A stretch of 64,000 nt of DNA. It comes from Kiritimatiellia bacterium (GTDB lineage Bacteria; Verrucomicrobiota; Kiritimatiellia; CAIVKH01). Both the position numbers and the translations under genes were made by a program. This document shows positions 28,161 to 38,848 of this stretch, one piece after another. The DNA lies in NCBI GenBank assembly GCA_027493775.1, contig JAOSKE010000001.1, positions 310,001 through 374,000 on the forward strand, in the 5' to 3' direction. Numbering within the stretch: the stretch's first letter is position 1; the number at the start of each line of letters is the position of its first letter. Below the pieces are notes generated by a model. It saw only the letters and a list, made by a program, of their open reading frames with translations. It searched no databases and was not told where the DNA came from.

Positions 28161-29441
28161 ATGACAGGAAAAATAACTTTCGCCCGCGCGGCGCTGGCAC
28201 TGGCCATCGCAGCCAGTGCCATGCCCGCCCTTGCGGACGCACAGAATGAACAAGAAGCAGCAGGGCCCCTGACGCTTCGGGAGGCTCTCGAACTAGCCGC
28301 CCGGCTCAATCCGGGCTTGGCCGCTTCAGCCCATGACGTGCTTGCTGCCGAAGGCAACGCCCGTCAGGCCGGGGTGCTACCCAATCCCGAACTCGAAATC
28401 GAAGCCGAGGACTTCGGGGGAACGGACGCTCGCAAGGGGTACGATGGCGCCACAACGACCGCCGGCATCAGCCAGCAGATCGAACTCGGCGGGAAGCGAT
28501 CCAAACGCCAATCGGTAGCACGGTCCGAGGCTCGGCTCACGGGATGGGACTACGAAGCCGCTCGTCTGGACGTGTTGACCCGCACCAAGCAGGCGTTTGT
28601 GGATGTGCTCGCCGCCCAGGGTCAAGTCGCCCTGGCCGAAGCGTCTCTGGCGCTGGCCGAAGACGTACGCAAGTCCGCCGCCGAACGGGTCAAGGCGGGA
28701 AAGGTCCCGGAACTTGAGGAGACCAAGGCGGATGTGGAGGTGTCCTCCGCCGGCATTGTGCGCGACCGAGCCAAGCGGGAATTGGATGTCGCCCGCAAAC
28801 TGCTCGTCGCCAACTGGGGTAGTGCAACGCCGCGCTTCGCCAACGCCGCCGGCTCGCTGGAAGATGTCGGGGACGCGGGTTCTCTCGATGCTCTTGCCGC
28901 CGCCGTGGAGCGGTCGCCGGAAGTGGCCCGCTGGACCGACGCGCGACTCGCCGCCGCGGAATCGCTTAGGCTCGCGAAGGCTCAGCGCGTCCCGGATATC
29001 ACGGTGAATCTCGGCGTCCGCCGATTCGAGGAGGACGGCACGCATGCGGCCGTCGCCAGTGTCGCACTGCCGCTGCCGCTGTTCGACCGTAACGCGGGCG
29101 GCATCGCAGCCGCTCAACACGTTGTCATGGCCGCGGAACAGAAGGAGAGCGCTGCCCGTCTACTGGCCGCAACCGGCCTTGCCGAGATTCAGGGGCGTCT
29201 CGATACCGCCCGCTCGGAAGCCGTGGCCATACGGGACGGTTTGCTCCCTGCCGCGCAGAAGGCGTTCGACGCCGCACAAACCGGCTACCGCCAGGGCAAG
29301 TACGGCCACTTGGAGGTGCTCGACACACAACGGACACTCAACGAAGCCAGGACACGTTACCTGGAGGTCCTGGCAGGCTATCACAAGGCAGCGGCGGATC
29401 TGGAACGGTTGACCGGGACGCCACTCAACACAATTCAATAA
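28161..29441 (+). CDS. czcC: Outer-membrane efflux protein, CzcC/TolC family
   Basis: 426 residues with a signal peptide (LALAIAASAMPALA|DA). It contains two OEP repeats: LTLREALELAARLNPGLAAS opens the first helical hairpin, with LPNPELEIEAEDFGG and ISQQIELGGKRSKR typical of CzcC-like proteins; the second half has YRQGKYGHLEVLDTQRTL. It forms the trimeric outer-membrane channel of the tripartite heavy-metal pump encoded with the adaptor and RND genes downstream. AGGAGA lies 8 bp before ATG 28161. It begins 116 bp after the small Cys-rich gene and is 20 bp upstream of the adaptor gene. Confidence 0.9.
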   Translation: MTGKITFARAALALAIAASAMPALADAQNEQEAAGPLTLREALELAARLNPGLAASAHDVLAAEGNARQAGVLPNPELEIEAEDFGGTDARKGYDGATTTAGISQQIELGGKRSKRQSVARSEARLTGWDYEAARLDVLTRTKQAFVDVLAAQGQVALAEASLALAEDVRKSAAERVKAGKVPELEETKADVEVSSAGIVRDRAKRELDVARKLLVANWGSATPRFANAAGSLEDVGDAGSLDALAAAVERSPEVARWTDARLAAAESLRLAKAQRVPDITVNLGVRRFEEDGTHAAVASVALPLPLFDRNAGGIAAAQHVVMAAEQKESAARLLAATGLAEIQGRLDTARSEAVAIRDGLLPAAQKAFDAAQTGYRQGKYGHLEVLDTQRTLNEARTRYLEVLAGYHKAAADLERLTGTPLNTIQ

Positions 29442-29461
29442 CCAAGAGAGCGAGGAACACG

Positions 29462-30893
29462 ATGAAGATGAACGCAACAAGATGGACAATGGCCGCCGGG
29501 CTCTGCGCCCTGCTGACGGGGTTGACGATTACAAGTGGATACGGCAAGGAACAGGCCGCCAAGACTCTTCCCCAGGCCGCGGAGGCAGGGTGTGAAAAAG
29601 ACGACGGATGCGGGAAGGGCAAGGCAACCGAGCCTGTTGCGCCTGCCACGGAGGAAGGCCATGAAGAGCACGGGGATGACGATGGTCACGGGCACGGATC
29701 ATCGGCGGCATTGTCGTTGGAAGAACTTGAGTCTGCGAAATGCGAGCACGATATACCCACCTATCAGTGCGCCGAATGCCGATACGAAGTCGGCGTGGTG
29801 AAGGTGGACGCCAGCCTCCTCAAGCGGGCGGACGGCGGCGGGTTGGTGCGAACCCAGGCGGTGGCGCGGACCAAGGTGTCGGCGACATTGCCGGCGACCG
29901 GGGAAGTGGCGCTGAACGAGAACGCGGCAGTCCATATCAGCCCTCGCATCGCCGGCATCGTCGAGTCCGTCTCCGTCGATATCGGAGCGCGCGTGAAGGC
30001 TGGCGACACACTGCTCACATTGGCCAGCGTAGAACTTGGCAAGGCCCTGGCGGACTATGAACGCAACCGCACCCTGAGCGATCTGACCGAGAAAGTCTTT
30101 GCGCGCGAAACGAAGCTCAGGGAGCAGAAGGTGGGCGCCGAGCAGGATGTGATTGAAGCCCAGATGACGTTCGGAACAGCACCGCACGGACCTGAAGGCG
30201 TCCGAACAGATGTTGCACGTGCTGGGGTTGACGGATGAGGATTTGGCGGGAATGAGCGATCCGGCGCATGGCGTTGGCGCGGGTCGTCTCCCTGTTCGCG
30301 CACCCATCGCGGGCATGATCATCGAGAAACACGCGGTGGCCGGGGAAATGGCGGAGGCAGGGAAGGACCTGCTGTTGCTCGCCGACCTGGCCACGGTATG
30401 GGTCTGGGCCAACGTCCAATCGCGGGATCTCGAGCCGCTGCTTCAGGCGGAGAAACGCGGCCCCGTTGCCGTTGCCATCACGGTGTCCGCCTTCCCCGGC
30501 CGGCAGTTCACAGGCGTGCTCGATTACGTCGGGGCGACCATGAATGAGCAAACCCGCACGGTGAAAGTGCGAGCCACGGTAGCCAATTCCGGGATGGAAC
30601 TGCGACCGGGGATGTTCTGCGATGTCAGCATCGCTATTGGTAACGGACAAGTGGAAGAGGTCCTGGCCGTGCCGCGCGGCGCACTGATGACGGACGAGGG
30701 CAAGTCCTTCGTCTTCGTGCACTGGAAGGACGACTTCTTCGTCCGGCGAGACGTGCGTAGGGGGCGGGATTTCCTCGACGTGGTGGAGATTATCGAAGGC
30801 CTGCAGGCCGCTGAAACCGTCGTGACGGACGGGGCCTACCTTCTGAAATCGGATGTGTTGCGTGAAAAAATGGGTGCCGGCTGCGCCGACTGA
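29462..30893 (+). CDS. czcB: Periplasmic adaptor, CzcB/CusB family (frameshifted)
   Basis: A signal peptide is followed by an acidic His-rich segment (EEGHEEHGDDDGHGHG) and a Cys motif region (CEHDIPTYQCAECRYEVG), then the HlyD-type barrel-sandwich and helical hairpin. The frame breaks at a GG pair near 30173. Removing one base gives QHRTDLKASEQMLHVLGL and the remaining lipoyl, beta-barrel and membrane-proximal domains (RAPIAGMIIEKHAV, VPRGALMTDEGKSFVFV). The intact length would be about 477 residues. The break is not in a long homopolymer, so a real mutation is possible here; the pump would then lack its adaptor. Confidence 0.85.
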
Positions 30894-30908
30894 TGAAAGG
30901 AGATTTCA

Positions 30909-33900
30909 ATGTTCGATAAACTCATACGCTTTGTATTGCACCAGCGGTTGCTGGTCATTCTCGGAACGCTTCTCTTGGCTGGGGCCGGGCTGTTTGCCTG
31001 GAAGTCGCTGCCGATAGATGCGTTTCCCGACGTCACCAATGTCCAGGTGATGATTCTCACCGATGCGCCGGGCTTGGCGCCGCTCGACGTGGAGCAGCAG
31101 GTTACAACTCCGATCGAACTGGCGATGCAGGGTCTGCCGGGGGTGTCCCAGGTGCGCTCCTTGTCAAAGGCGGCGCTTTCGCAGGTCATCGTCGTGCTGG
31201 AAGACGGTGTGGATATCTACTTCGCCAGGCAACTGGTGTTTCAACGCCTGCAGACAGCCAAAGAGCAATTGCCGGAGTGGGCAGAGCCGGAAATGGGACC
31301 GATCAGCACCGGCTTGGGCGAAATCTACCAGTACACGCTGGCGAGCGACACGCACTCGCCGATGGAGTTGCGAACGATTCAGGATTGGTACATCACCCCG
31401 CTGCTGCGGGCGATTCCCGGCATCAACGAAGTCAACAGTTTCGGCGGGTTCGTGAAGCAGTATCACGTCCTCGTGGACCAGAACCGCCTCCTGAAATACG
31501 GCATTGCCCTGACGGACGTGGTGGAAGCGATCGAACACAACAACGCCAATGCCGGCGGCAACTTCCTGGTGCGGGACTGGGAACAGGCCTATGTGCGGAG
31601 TCTCGGGCTGATCGAAAGCATCGAAGATATCGAGAACATCGTCCTGCATGCGGCGGACGGCGTGCCCGTGTTCCTTCGCGATGTGGCCGAGGTCAGGATC
31701 GGACCGGAAACCCGCCAGGGCGCCGTGACGCGCGACGGCAAGGGCGAGGCCGTGGCCGGCATGACCATCATGCTCAAGGATCAGAACTCGAAGCTGGTGG
31801 TGGAGGCCGTCAAGAAGGCGATCCCGAAGATTCAGGCCGGCTTGCCCGAGGGGGTGAAGATCGACACCTTCTATGACCGCACCGAATTGATTCAGGCCTG
31901 CGTCCGCACCGTTGGAGATGCGCTCTGGCAGGGCGGATTGCTGGTGATCGTCGTGCTCTTCCTGTTTCTGGGCAATCTGCGCGCGGCGCTGATTGTCGCG
32001 CTGTCCCTGCCCCTGACGGCGTTTATGGCGTTCATTCTGATGGGTTCGCAGGGAGTGACGGCGAATCTGATGAGCCTGGGCGGACTGGCTATCGCCCTGG
32101 GCATGATCGTGGATGCGTCCATTGTCGTGAGCGAGAACATCGCCCGGCATCTCTCCGAAAAAACCGGCAGCGGGTTGACGCGGACGGAAATCGTTTACGA
32201 AGCGGTTCGTGAAGTCGCGCGCCCCATCGTTTTTGCGATCCTGATCATTATCATTGTTTTCCTGCCGCTCTTCTCGCTTCAGCAGATGGAAGGCAAGATG
32301 TTCCGTCCCCTGGCATTGACCATGTGCTTTGCCATGGCCGGATCGCTGCTGGTGTCGTTGACGATTGTCCCGGTGCTGTGCTCCTTCTTCCTGCGTGGGC
32401 AGGCAAAAGCCCGTGAGAATCTCGCCATGCGTTTGCTCAAGCGCACATATTTGCCGGCGCTCAACTTCGCCTTGCGGAGGCCTAAGACCCTTGTCGCCAT
32501 TGCCGGTGGATTGCTGATCGGATCCCTGTCACTGGTCTCGCAACTGGGCACGGAGTTTCTTCCGCAACTGGACGAGGGCGCCATCGCGATCAATGTGGTG
32601 CGACTGCCTTCCGCGTCCCTGGAGGGCTCGGTGGCCGTGGGGACCGAAATCGAGCGGCTGGTTCTCGCGCGTTTCCCCGAAGTTCGCACGGTCGTCACCA
32701 AGACGGGCCGGGCGGAGATATCCGAGGACCCCATGGGCCCCGAGCAGAACGACGTCTTTATCATGCTGCATCCGAGAAAGGAGTGGAAGACCGGGCGAAG
32801 CAAGCCGGAGCTGGTGGCGGCGATTCAGGAGGAGCTGGCCGTGATCCCCGGGATACGCCTCGCGTTTTCCCAGCCCATTGCCCTGCGGGTCAACGAGCTA
32901 ATCTCCGGGATTAAGGGCGACTTGGCAATCAAGTTCTTCGGTCCGGATTTGGAAGTTCTGCGCGAGAATGCGAATCGTGCCGCAGTGGCTGTCCAAGGTA
33001 TTCCGGGAGCGGAAGACGTGAACGTCGAACAGGTTTCCGGATTTCCACAGGTGGAAATTGCTGTGGACCGCAAGGCGATCGCGCGCCACAAGATCAATAT
33101 CGCCGACATCAACGGGATTGTCGAGACCGCGGTTGGCGGCAAAGTCGCCACCATGGTGGTCGAGGAGCAGAAGCGCTTCGCCGTCCTGGTGCGCTTCCCC
33201 GTGGAGATGCGCCGTGACATTCCTGAATTGGAACGGCTGCTCGTGCCGTCGCCGGACGGCGCTCGCATTCCGTTGGGAGAACTGGCGGCGATCAGGGAGG
33301 TCGAAGCCCCCGCGCAGATCGGGCGCGAGAACGGCATGCGCCGCGTTGTCGTTCAGTGCAATATCCGGGGCCGGGACTTGGGCGGCTTCGTGGGGGAAGC
33401 CCGTGAGGCGATCGGACCGGTTGTCTCGGCGTTGCCCGAGGGCTATTTCGTTGATATTGGCGGCCAGTTCGAGAATCAGCAACGGGCCATGCGGCGGCTG
33501 GCCGTCGTGGTTCCCGTTTCAATCCTGCTCATATTTCTGATGCTCTTCTCGGCGTTCAACTCGCTGAAAAGCGCCCTGTTGGTACTCGTGAATCTGCCGT
33601 TTGCGTTGATCGGCGGCATTCTCATCATCGCCGTGATGAAGATACCGCTGAGCGTCTCGGCATCAATCGGATTCATCGCGCTCTTCGGCATCGCGGTCGA
33701 GAACGGCACGCTGTTGGTGTCCTTCTTCGACCAGTTGCGCCGGGAGGGTTTGAGTCCCGCTGACGCCGTGCGCCGCGGCTGCGAGCTGCGCCTGCGTCCG
33801 CTCGTCATGACGGCGTTCACCACACTGTTGGGCCTCTTGCCGTTGGTTTGGGCCACGGGAAGCGGTTCGGAGATTCAGCGCCCGCTGGCTGCAGTCGTGC

Positions 33901-34019
33901 TGGGCGGCATGGTATCGGCTATGCTGTTAACGCTGATTGTGTTGCCGGCGCTGTACTATCTGGTCGAGATGCGCAGGGAGAAGAAAGATCAAGTGCTAAC
34001 GAATACGGAGGTGAAGTGA
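30909..34019 (+). CDS. czcA: Heavy-metal efflux RND transporter, CzcA/CusA family
   Basis: 1,036 residues, intact. It has twelve transmembrane helices in the usual RND layout: helix 1 ends before FAWKSLPIDAFPDVTNVQV, helix 4 contains IALGMIVDASIVVSEN, and the large periplasmic loops lie between helices 1/2 and 7/8 (LVSQLGTEFLPQLDEGAIAI opens the second). It exports divalent or monovalent metal cations with the proton gradient. The helix-4 motif (VDAxIV) resembles the copper/silver HME4 type, while the adaptor looks CzcB-like, so the metal is uncertain. It starts 15 bp after the adaptor, and its stop overlaps the PII-like start. Confidence 0.92.
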   Translation: MFDKLIRFVLHQRLLVILGTLLLAGAGLFAWKSLPIDAFPDVTNVQVMILTDAPGLAPLDVEQQVTTPIELAMQGLPGVSQVRSLSKAALSQVIVVLEDGVDIYFARQLVFQRLQTAKEQLPEWAEPEMGPISTGLGEIYQYTLASDTHSPMELRTIQDWYITPLLRAIPGINEVNSFGGFVKQYHVLVDQNRLLKYGIALTDVVEAIEHNNANAGGNFLVRDWEQAYVRSLGLIESIEDIENIVLHAADGVPVFLRDVAEVRIGPETRQGAVTRDGKGEAVAGMTIMLKDQNSKLVVEAVKKAIPKIQAGLPEGVKIDTFYDRTELIQACVRTVGDALWQGGLLVIVVLFLFLGNLRAALIVALSLPLTAFMAFILMGSQGVTANLMSLGGLAIALGMIVDASIVVSENIARHLSEKTGSGLTRTEIVYEAVREVARPIVFAILIIIIVFLPLFSLQQMEGKMFRPLALTMCFAMAGSLLVSLTIVPVLCSFFLRGQAKARENLAMRLLKRTYLPALNFALRRPKTLVAIAGGLLIGSLSLVSQLGTEFLPQLDEGAIAINVVRLPSASLEGSVAVGTEIERLVLARFPEVRTVVTKTGRAEISEDPMGPEQNDVFIMLHPRKEWKTGRSKPELVAAIQEELAVIPGIRLAFSQPIALRVNELISGIKGDLAIKFFGPDLEVLRENANRAAVAVQGIPGAEDVNVEQVSGFPQVEIAVDRKAIARHKINIADINGIVETAVGGKVATMVVEEQKRFAVLVRFPVEMRRDIPELERLLVPSPDGARIPLGELAAIREVEAPAQIGRENGMRRVVVQCNIRGRDLGGFVGEAREAIGPVVSALPEGYFVDIGGQFENQQRAMRRLAVVVPVSILLIFLMLFSAFNSLKSALLVLVNLPFALIGGILIIAVMKIPLSVSASIGFIALFGIAVENGTLLVSFFDQLRREGLSPADAVRRGCELRLRPLVMTAFTTLLGLLPLVWATGSGSEIQRPLAAVVLGGMVSAMLLTLIVLPALYYLVEMRREKKDQVLTNTEVK

Positions 34020-34360
34020 TGAAGGCAATTGTTGCATATGTTCAGCCATTTATGCTGGAAAAGGTCACGGATGCGCTGCGCGCGCGGAAGATTCACGGCG
34101 TGACGGTGATCCGCTGCGAGGGATTCGGCCGCCGGATTGACGGCAAGACCCCGCACTACGAGGATGCGGCGGTTGAATTGGGCTACGCGCCCAAAGCCAA
34201 GATCGAGATCGTCTGCCGTGACGAAGATGAGGCCGCCATCGTGCAGACGATCCGGGAGAGCGCGCATACCGGTCGCCACGGCGACGGCAAGATCTTTGTC
34301 ACCGAAGTGACTCAGGCCGTTGATGTTCGAACTGGCGCTGAAGGCAAGGCGGTTTTGTAG
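34019..34360 (+). CDS. PII-like signalling protein of the metal-efflux operon (PII-NG type)
   Basis: 113 residues. The start ATG shares a base with the czcA stop (TGATG). The PII fold is clear: MKAIVAYVQPFMLEKVTDAL, GVTVIRCEGFGR, a T-loop ending YAPKAKIEIVC, and TGRHGDGKIFV, the nucleotide-binding B-loop region. A PII branch linked to HME-type RND pumps has been described (PII-NG). By analogy it would tune pump activity or expression in response to adenine nucleotides or metal. It is the last gene before a GATGCCCGCC hairpin. Confidence 0.85.
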   Translation: MKAIVAYVQPFMLEKVTDALRARKIHGVTVIRCEGFGRRIDGKTPHYEDAAVELGYAPKAKIEIVCRDEDEAAIVQTIRESAHTGRHGDGKIFVTEVTQAVDVRTGAEGKAVL

Positions 34361-34396
34361 GCTGTGAGTTTAAGTCAGCCGTGAAGGTCAATCGGG

Positions 34397-34425
34397 GATG
34401 CCCGCCTCTCGACAAGGCGGGCATC
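34397..34425 (+). terminator. Hairpin between the RND operon and the P-ATPase gene
   Basis: GATGCCCGCC, 9-nt loop, GGCGGGCATC: a perfect 10-bp stem, followed by a weak T-poor tail (TTCAAATCCC). A terminator or mRNA-stabilising hairpin. Confidence 0.45.
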
Positions 34426-34456
34426 TTCAAATCCCTTTAGTGAGGAGCAACACCCT

Positions 34457-36639
34457 ATGATTCAGCGAACCTATAGAATCAAGGGAGTAGACTGCGCGGA
34501 GGAAGTCAGCGCGCTGAAGGGCACGGTGGGCAAACTGCCCGGCGTCACCAGCCTCGATTTCAACCTCATCGATGGAACCATGACCGTGCAGTTTGACGCC
34601 GGTCAGGTGGAAGACGAGACGATCATCCATGCCGTGCGGCGAGCGGGACTGGAGGGAGTAGCCGTTGACGAGGCCTGCCCGTCGGGAGTCTGTGCCGTCG
34701 AGGAGGGCTGGTGGGCGAAACGCGGGCGGGCGGTCATGTGCTGGAGTTCCGGCGCTCTGGTGTTGGTGGGCTTTGTGACCCATGCCGTCCTGCACGGCAG
34801 TCTCTTGCATGCGCTGCTCGGCGGCGAGGGCATATCCCATCACGAGTTCCCATGGTCCGTGATCTTCTTCTACGGCTTAGCGGTTCTGACCGGCGGTTGG
34901 TTCGTCGTGCCGAAGGCATGGCGGGCCGTACGACGGCTGCGGGCGGACATGAATCTGTTGATGACCATGGCCGTGATCGGCGCGATGATCATCGGACAGT
35001 GGTTTGAGGCCGGAACGGTCGCGTTCCTTTTGCGCTCTCGTTGCTGCTGGAATCGTGGAGCGTGGGCCGTGCGCGCCGGGCAATACGCTCCCTGGTCACC
35101 CTGACTCCGCCGACGGCTCGCTACATCTGTCGCCATGACGGCGACATCATGGAAAAGCCGGTTGCTGAAGTCCCGCTTGGCGCAACGGTTCTGGTGCGAC
35201 CCGGCGAGCGGTTCCCGCTGGATGGTATCGTCACCAAAGGCCGTACATCGGTAAACCAAGCTCCCATCACGGGTGAATCCATCCCGGTTGCCAAGGAAGA
35301 AGGCGCCGAGGTGTTCGCCGGCACGATCAACGAGGACGGGGCTATCGAGTTCAAGGCTACGAAACCCGCCGCCGACACCACTCTTGCGCGAATCATCCGC
35401 ATGGTGGAGCAAGCCCAGTCCCGCCGCGCACCGGCCGAGCAGTGGGTCGAGAAGTTCGCACGCTACTATACCCCCGCCATGATTGCGGTGGCGATTCTGG
35501 TCGCCGTGATCCCCCCCTTGTTTGGCGGACAGTGGGGGGCATGGTTCTATGAGGCATTGGTCGTGCTGGTGATTGCCTGTCCCTGTGCGCTGGTAATTTC
35601 CACGCCTGTCAGCATCGTCGCGGCACTCACGGCGGCGGCCCGGGCCGGCGTGTTGATCAAGGGTGGCGCTTTCCTCGAAGCCGCCGGCCGCGTCACCGCT
35701 TTTGCGCTCGACAAGACCGGAACCTTGACGAGGGGGATCCCCGAAGTCCAGGAGATCCTCCCGCTGAACGGCCATACACGAGCGGAACTCCTCGCCCGCG
35801 CGGCGGCGATGGAGATTCACAGCGAACACCCACTGGCGGCGGCTGTCCTGAATAGGGCCCGCGCAGAGAAGGTGGATCTCCTGGTGGCTCAGGACTTCCG
35901 CGCGCTCAAAGGCCGAGGGGCGGAGGCAACGATTGACGGTCGTCTGTTCTGGGTGGGAAGCCACCGGCTATTGCACGAAAAGGGCGTTGAGGAATCCGAG
36001 ATTCACGCGCATGCGCAACGGATGGAAGACGCGGGGCACTCCCTGATCATCGTGGGAAGTGACCGGCACGTCTGCGGCTTGATCAGTGTGGCGGATTCCA
36101 TTCGGCCGGAGGCCGCGGCGTTTGTTCACCAGTTGAAGACAGCTGGAGTTCGGCATGTGGCCATACTCACCGGCGACAATCAGGGCACGGCGGACGCGGT
36201 GGGCCGCGCCGTGGGCGTTGACGAAGTCCGCGCGGAACTGCTGCCCGAAGACAAGATGCGGGCCATTCAGGAAATCGCGAGCAAGCATGGCCTGGTCGCC
36301 ATGGTGGGCGACGGCGTCAACGATGCCCCGGCGCTGGCCACAGCGACAATCGGCATTGCGATGGGTGCTGCCGGGACCGATGCCGCCATCGAGACAGCGG
36401 ATATCGCCCTCATGTCCGATGACCTGCTTCGTCTGCCCTGGCTCGTTCGCCACGCGCGTCGCTCCTTGCGTATTATCCGCCAGAACATCGGCTTCGCCTT
36501 GGGCGTGAAAGCGGTGTTCATGGTGCTGGCCCTACTACAAGTGGCCACGCTGTGGATGGCGATCGCGGCCGACATGGGCGCGACGTTGCTGGTGATCTTC
36601 AACGCACTTCGCTTGCTGCAAAAGGATAGAGGAATCTGA
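34457..36639 (+). CDS. Heavy-metal P1B-type ATPase, Zn/Cd/Pb group (frameshifted)
   Basis: An N-terminal HMA-like domain (GVDCAEEVSALKGTVGKL, with the usual second Cys replaced by Glu), then eight predicted helices. The frame breaks at a T4 run (35028-35031). One more T restores FLFALSLLLESWSVGRARRAI and a continuous protein of about 727 residues. Further motifs: the metal-binding CPC in VIACPCALVIS, phosphorylation site ALDKTGTLT, IHSEHPLAAA (SEHPLA) and GDGVNDAPAL. It exports Zn, Cd or Pb from the cytoplasm, complementing the RND pump. If the break is real the pump is inactive; the second half (from 35041) keeps the catalytic domains but lacks the first helices. Confidence 0.88.
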
Positions 36640-36644
36640 GACGC

Positions 36645-37568
36645 ATGGTTGACTACCGGATACTATCATTCGACGGCGGCGGCATACGCGGATTGCTCTC
36701 GCTGGTGCTTCTTGACCGTATGGGAAAGGAAGTCCCCGGCTGGCTGGACAAAGCCGACCTGCTGGCCGGCACATCAACCGGCGGAATCATCGCCCTTGGC
36801 ATCGCGCACGGCGTGCCGCTCGCAGACATACGCGCCCTGTACGAGCAGAAGGGCCGGGACATCTTTGACGATTCATGGCTCGACAACCTGAGAGACCTGG
36901 GCAACGTCGCCGGGGCGCAGTACGGGAACAAGGCCATGACCCGCGAACTCCGGCGCATATTCGGCGAGACGCGGCTCAAGGACTTGGCGAAGCGCGTTTT
37001 GATTCCGGCCTTTGACCTGGACAACGAAAACCCTGACGCTTCGCGCCGAGCATGGTCGCCGAAGTTCTTCCACAACTTCCCCGGCCCGGATAGCGACGGC
37101 GACCGGCTGGCGTACAAGGTGGCGCTGTACACCAGCGCCGCGCCGACGTTCTTCCCGGCCGTGGACGGCTACATTGACGGCGGCGTGTTCGCCAACAATC
37201 CGAGCATGGCGGTGCTGGCGCAGACGCAGGACCACCGCGCCTTGCAGAAGCCGCCACGCCATGACCGGATTGCGCTGCTATCCATCGGGACGGGAACGTC
37301 TCTCATGCGGATTGAGCGGAAAAATCTGGACTGGGGCCAAGCCCAATGGATCAAGCCCTTGCTCAACATCATGATGGACGGCGTTATGGGCGTGGCCGAC
37401 TACCAATGCCGGCAAATCCTTGGAGACCGTTACCACCGGCTCGCGCCGGTGTTTCCGCCTGACCAGGTTATCGGCCTCGACGCCGTTGACCGTATCCCCG
37501 ACCTCGTGAAGTTCGCCGAGGCGGTGGACATTTCCGGTGCGGTCAAATGGCTGAACGCCACTTGGTGA
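36645..37568 (+). CDS. Patatin-like phospholipase
   Basis: 307 residues. All patatin hallmarks are visible: oxyanion-hole motif DGGGIRG at residues about 10-16, the nucleophile elbow GTSTGG about 43-48, and the catalytic DGG in YIDGGVFANNPS. It is a stand-alone patatin resembling bacterial CapV-like lipases, with no partner cyclase nearby. It starts 5 bp after the P-ATPase stop, so it is probably cotranscribed with it. It would hydrolyse phospholipids; the reason for its presence in a metal island is unclear. Confidence 0.88.
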   Translation: MVDYRILSFDGGGIRGLLSLVLLDRMGKEVPGWLDKADLLAGTSTGGIIALGIAHGVPLADIRALYEQKGRDIFDDSWLDNLRDLGNVAGAQYGNKAMTRELRRIFGETRLKDLAKRVLIPAFDLDNENPDASRRAWSPKFFHNFPGPDSDGDRLAYKVALYTSAAPTFFPAVDGYIDGGVFANNPSMAVLAQTQDHRALQKPPRHDRIALLSIGTGTSLMRIERKNLDWGQAQWIKPLLNIMMDGVMGVADYQCRQILGDRYHRLAPVFPPDQVIGLDAVDRIPDLVKFAEAVDISGAVKWLNATW

Positions 37569-37792
37569 CTTCCCGCCGCTGCGCCGGTTGCGCCCCTTCC
37601 ACGCCAGAGCGCGCTTGTTTCCTCGCCCCGGCCGGCAAGAACCGGTCGCCCGCTACGCGCAGGAGCGCGCGGGCTGCCCGGAGGACCGGGCACCGGTTTT
37701 GCCGTCCGTTGCTCGGCGCGCGCTACGGCGTGTCCGGGCCGCAACCGGCTTCGCGGCTAACGGACATACGAAGGCAGAAAAAGAGGAGAAGA

Positions 37793-38848
37793 CGCGCGCG
37801 CCCGGATTCGGAGCCGATGCGATTCGGAGCAGCAGGGATCGAGCGCCGCCGGGAGGCGGCGACCGACTGCCCCGCCTGCGGCGGGGCGGCAGTGAGCCGA
37901 AGGCGAGACAGCATCGAGCGGATGAAGGAGAGCAAGGCAACGCGCATGACGCAGAGGCCGGACGAGAGGACGGCCAGACCGCCGAAGGCGGCAAGGAAGA
38001 GGCGGCGGGAGAGTGTTCAGAGCAAGGGAAGCGGGCGACCAGCGCCAGACCGCCGCCGAGCGTCCGGGCGTTCAGCCCGGACGCCCGCCGACCGCCCCCC
38101 GGCGGGCGGCGGAAGCGCAGCCCCGCCCCAGCGCCGCACCTTGCCAAGCCCGGCGTCCAGCCGGGCGCGGAGTCTGGGAGCGGAGGGCTTGGCGTGCCGC
38201 GTGCTCTTCTTCTCGCACGCGGCATGAGCAAGCCCGTAGCGAGTGGGGAGAACGCTTGCACGCGGGACGACGGCAGCGGAGGGCCGGTCACGGCCCGGAG
38301 CGGTGGCACGACCGACCACGCAGCGGAGCGGAACGCCGGGAGCGGCCAAGCAGGGAGCGTGACGGAACGAAGTGACGGCGCGTCTCCCTGCGGGACGCGG
38401 ACGGCGTGGAGCGGAGCGGGGCCGCGTAGCAGCCGCCGTGACAGCTTCGCTGGCGCGGCGGGTGCGGGTACGGCATCACCGACCACGCCGGGACCGGGGA
38501 ACGGGTCTTGAGCAGGGACCGTGACAGCTTCGCTGGCGCGGTCCCTGCGGGGTAGGACGGCACCGACGACACCAGACCGGCGACACGTACCGCGAGCCGC
38601 GCCCGCGTCGCGGCGTAGTCCGGCGACAGCCGGACGGAGACGGAAGCGGCGAGCGTAGGACCGACGAGGACCGCCCCGACGACACGCGGCCAGGGATACG
38701 CGAGCGAGCCGCAATAGCGGCGAGCGTGGGGCAGTACACGCCCCCACGCTCGCCCAGGACCAAGACAACTACCTTGAATCGGCGTCCCGGTTATGGCTTA
38801 CTCATCACCCATGACGGCGGTTCGCACGAGGGCAAGGAGTCTCCGCCA
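37793..38848. repeat. Inverted-repeat arm A' (inverse copy of arm A)
   Basis: Reverse complement of 23707-24829 with scattered substitutions and short indels. Hairpin stems are kept; for example, the loop of the 12-bp hairpin differs by one base (GCGTGTACTG against GCGTGTACGG) and the TGGAC loop becomes TGAAC while stems match. The bases before it (37569-37792) are similarly GC-rich and gene-free. It ends at the middle att core. Confidence 0.8.
38841..38848 (-). other. Internal inverted attachment core, attP-like junction
   Basis: CTCCGCCA, the core in inverse orientation, joining A' directly to B. Read on the minus strand it is B'-type sequence, core, A-type sequence, exactly the junction expected in an excised circle of this island. 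Confidence 0.6.

Noticed and set aside
37793..38848. Arm A' as an assembly duplicate of arm A
   Set aside because: The copies differ by many substitutions and indels spread along the length, so they are distinct loci.
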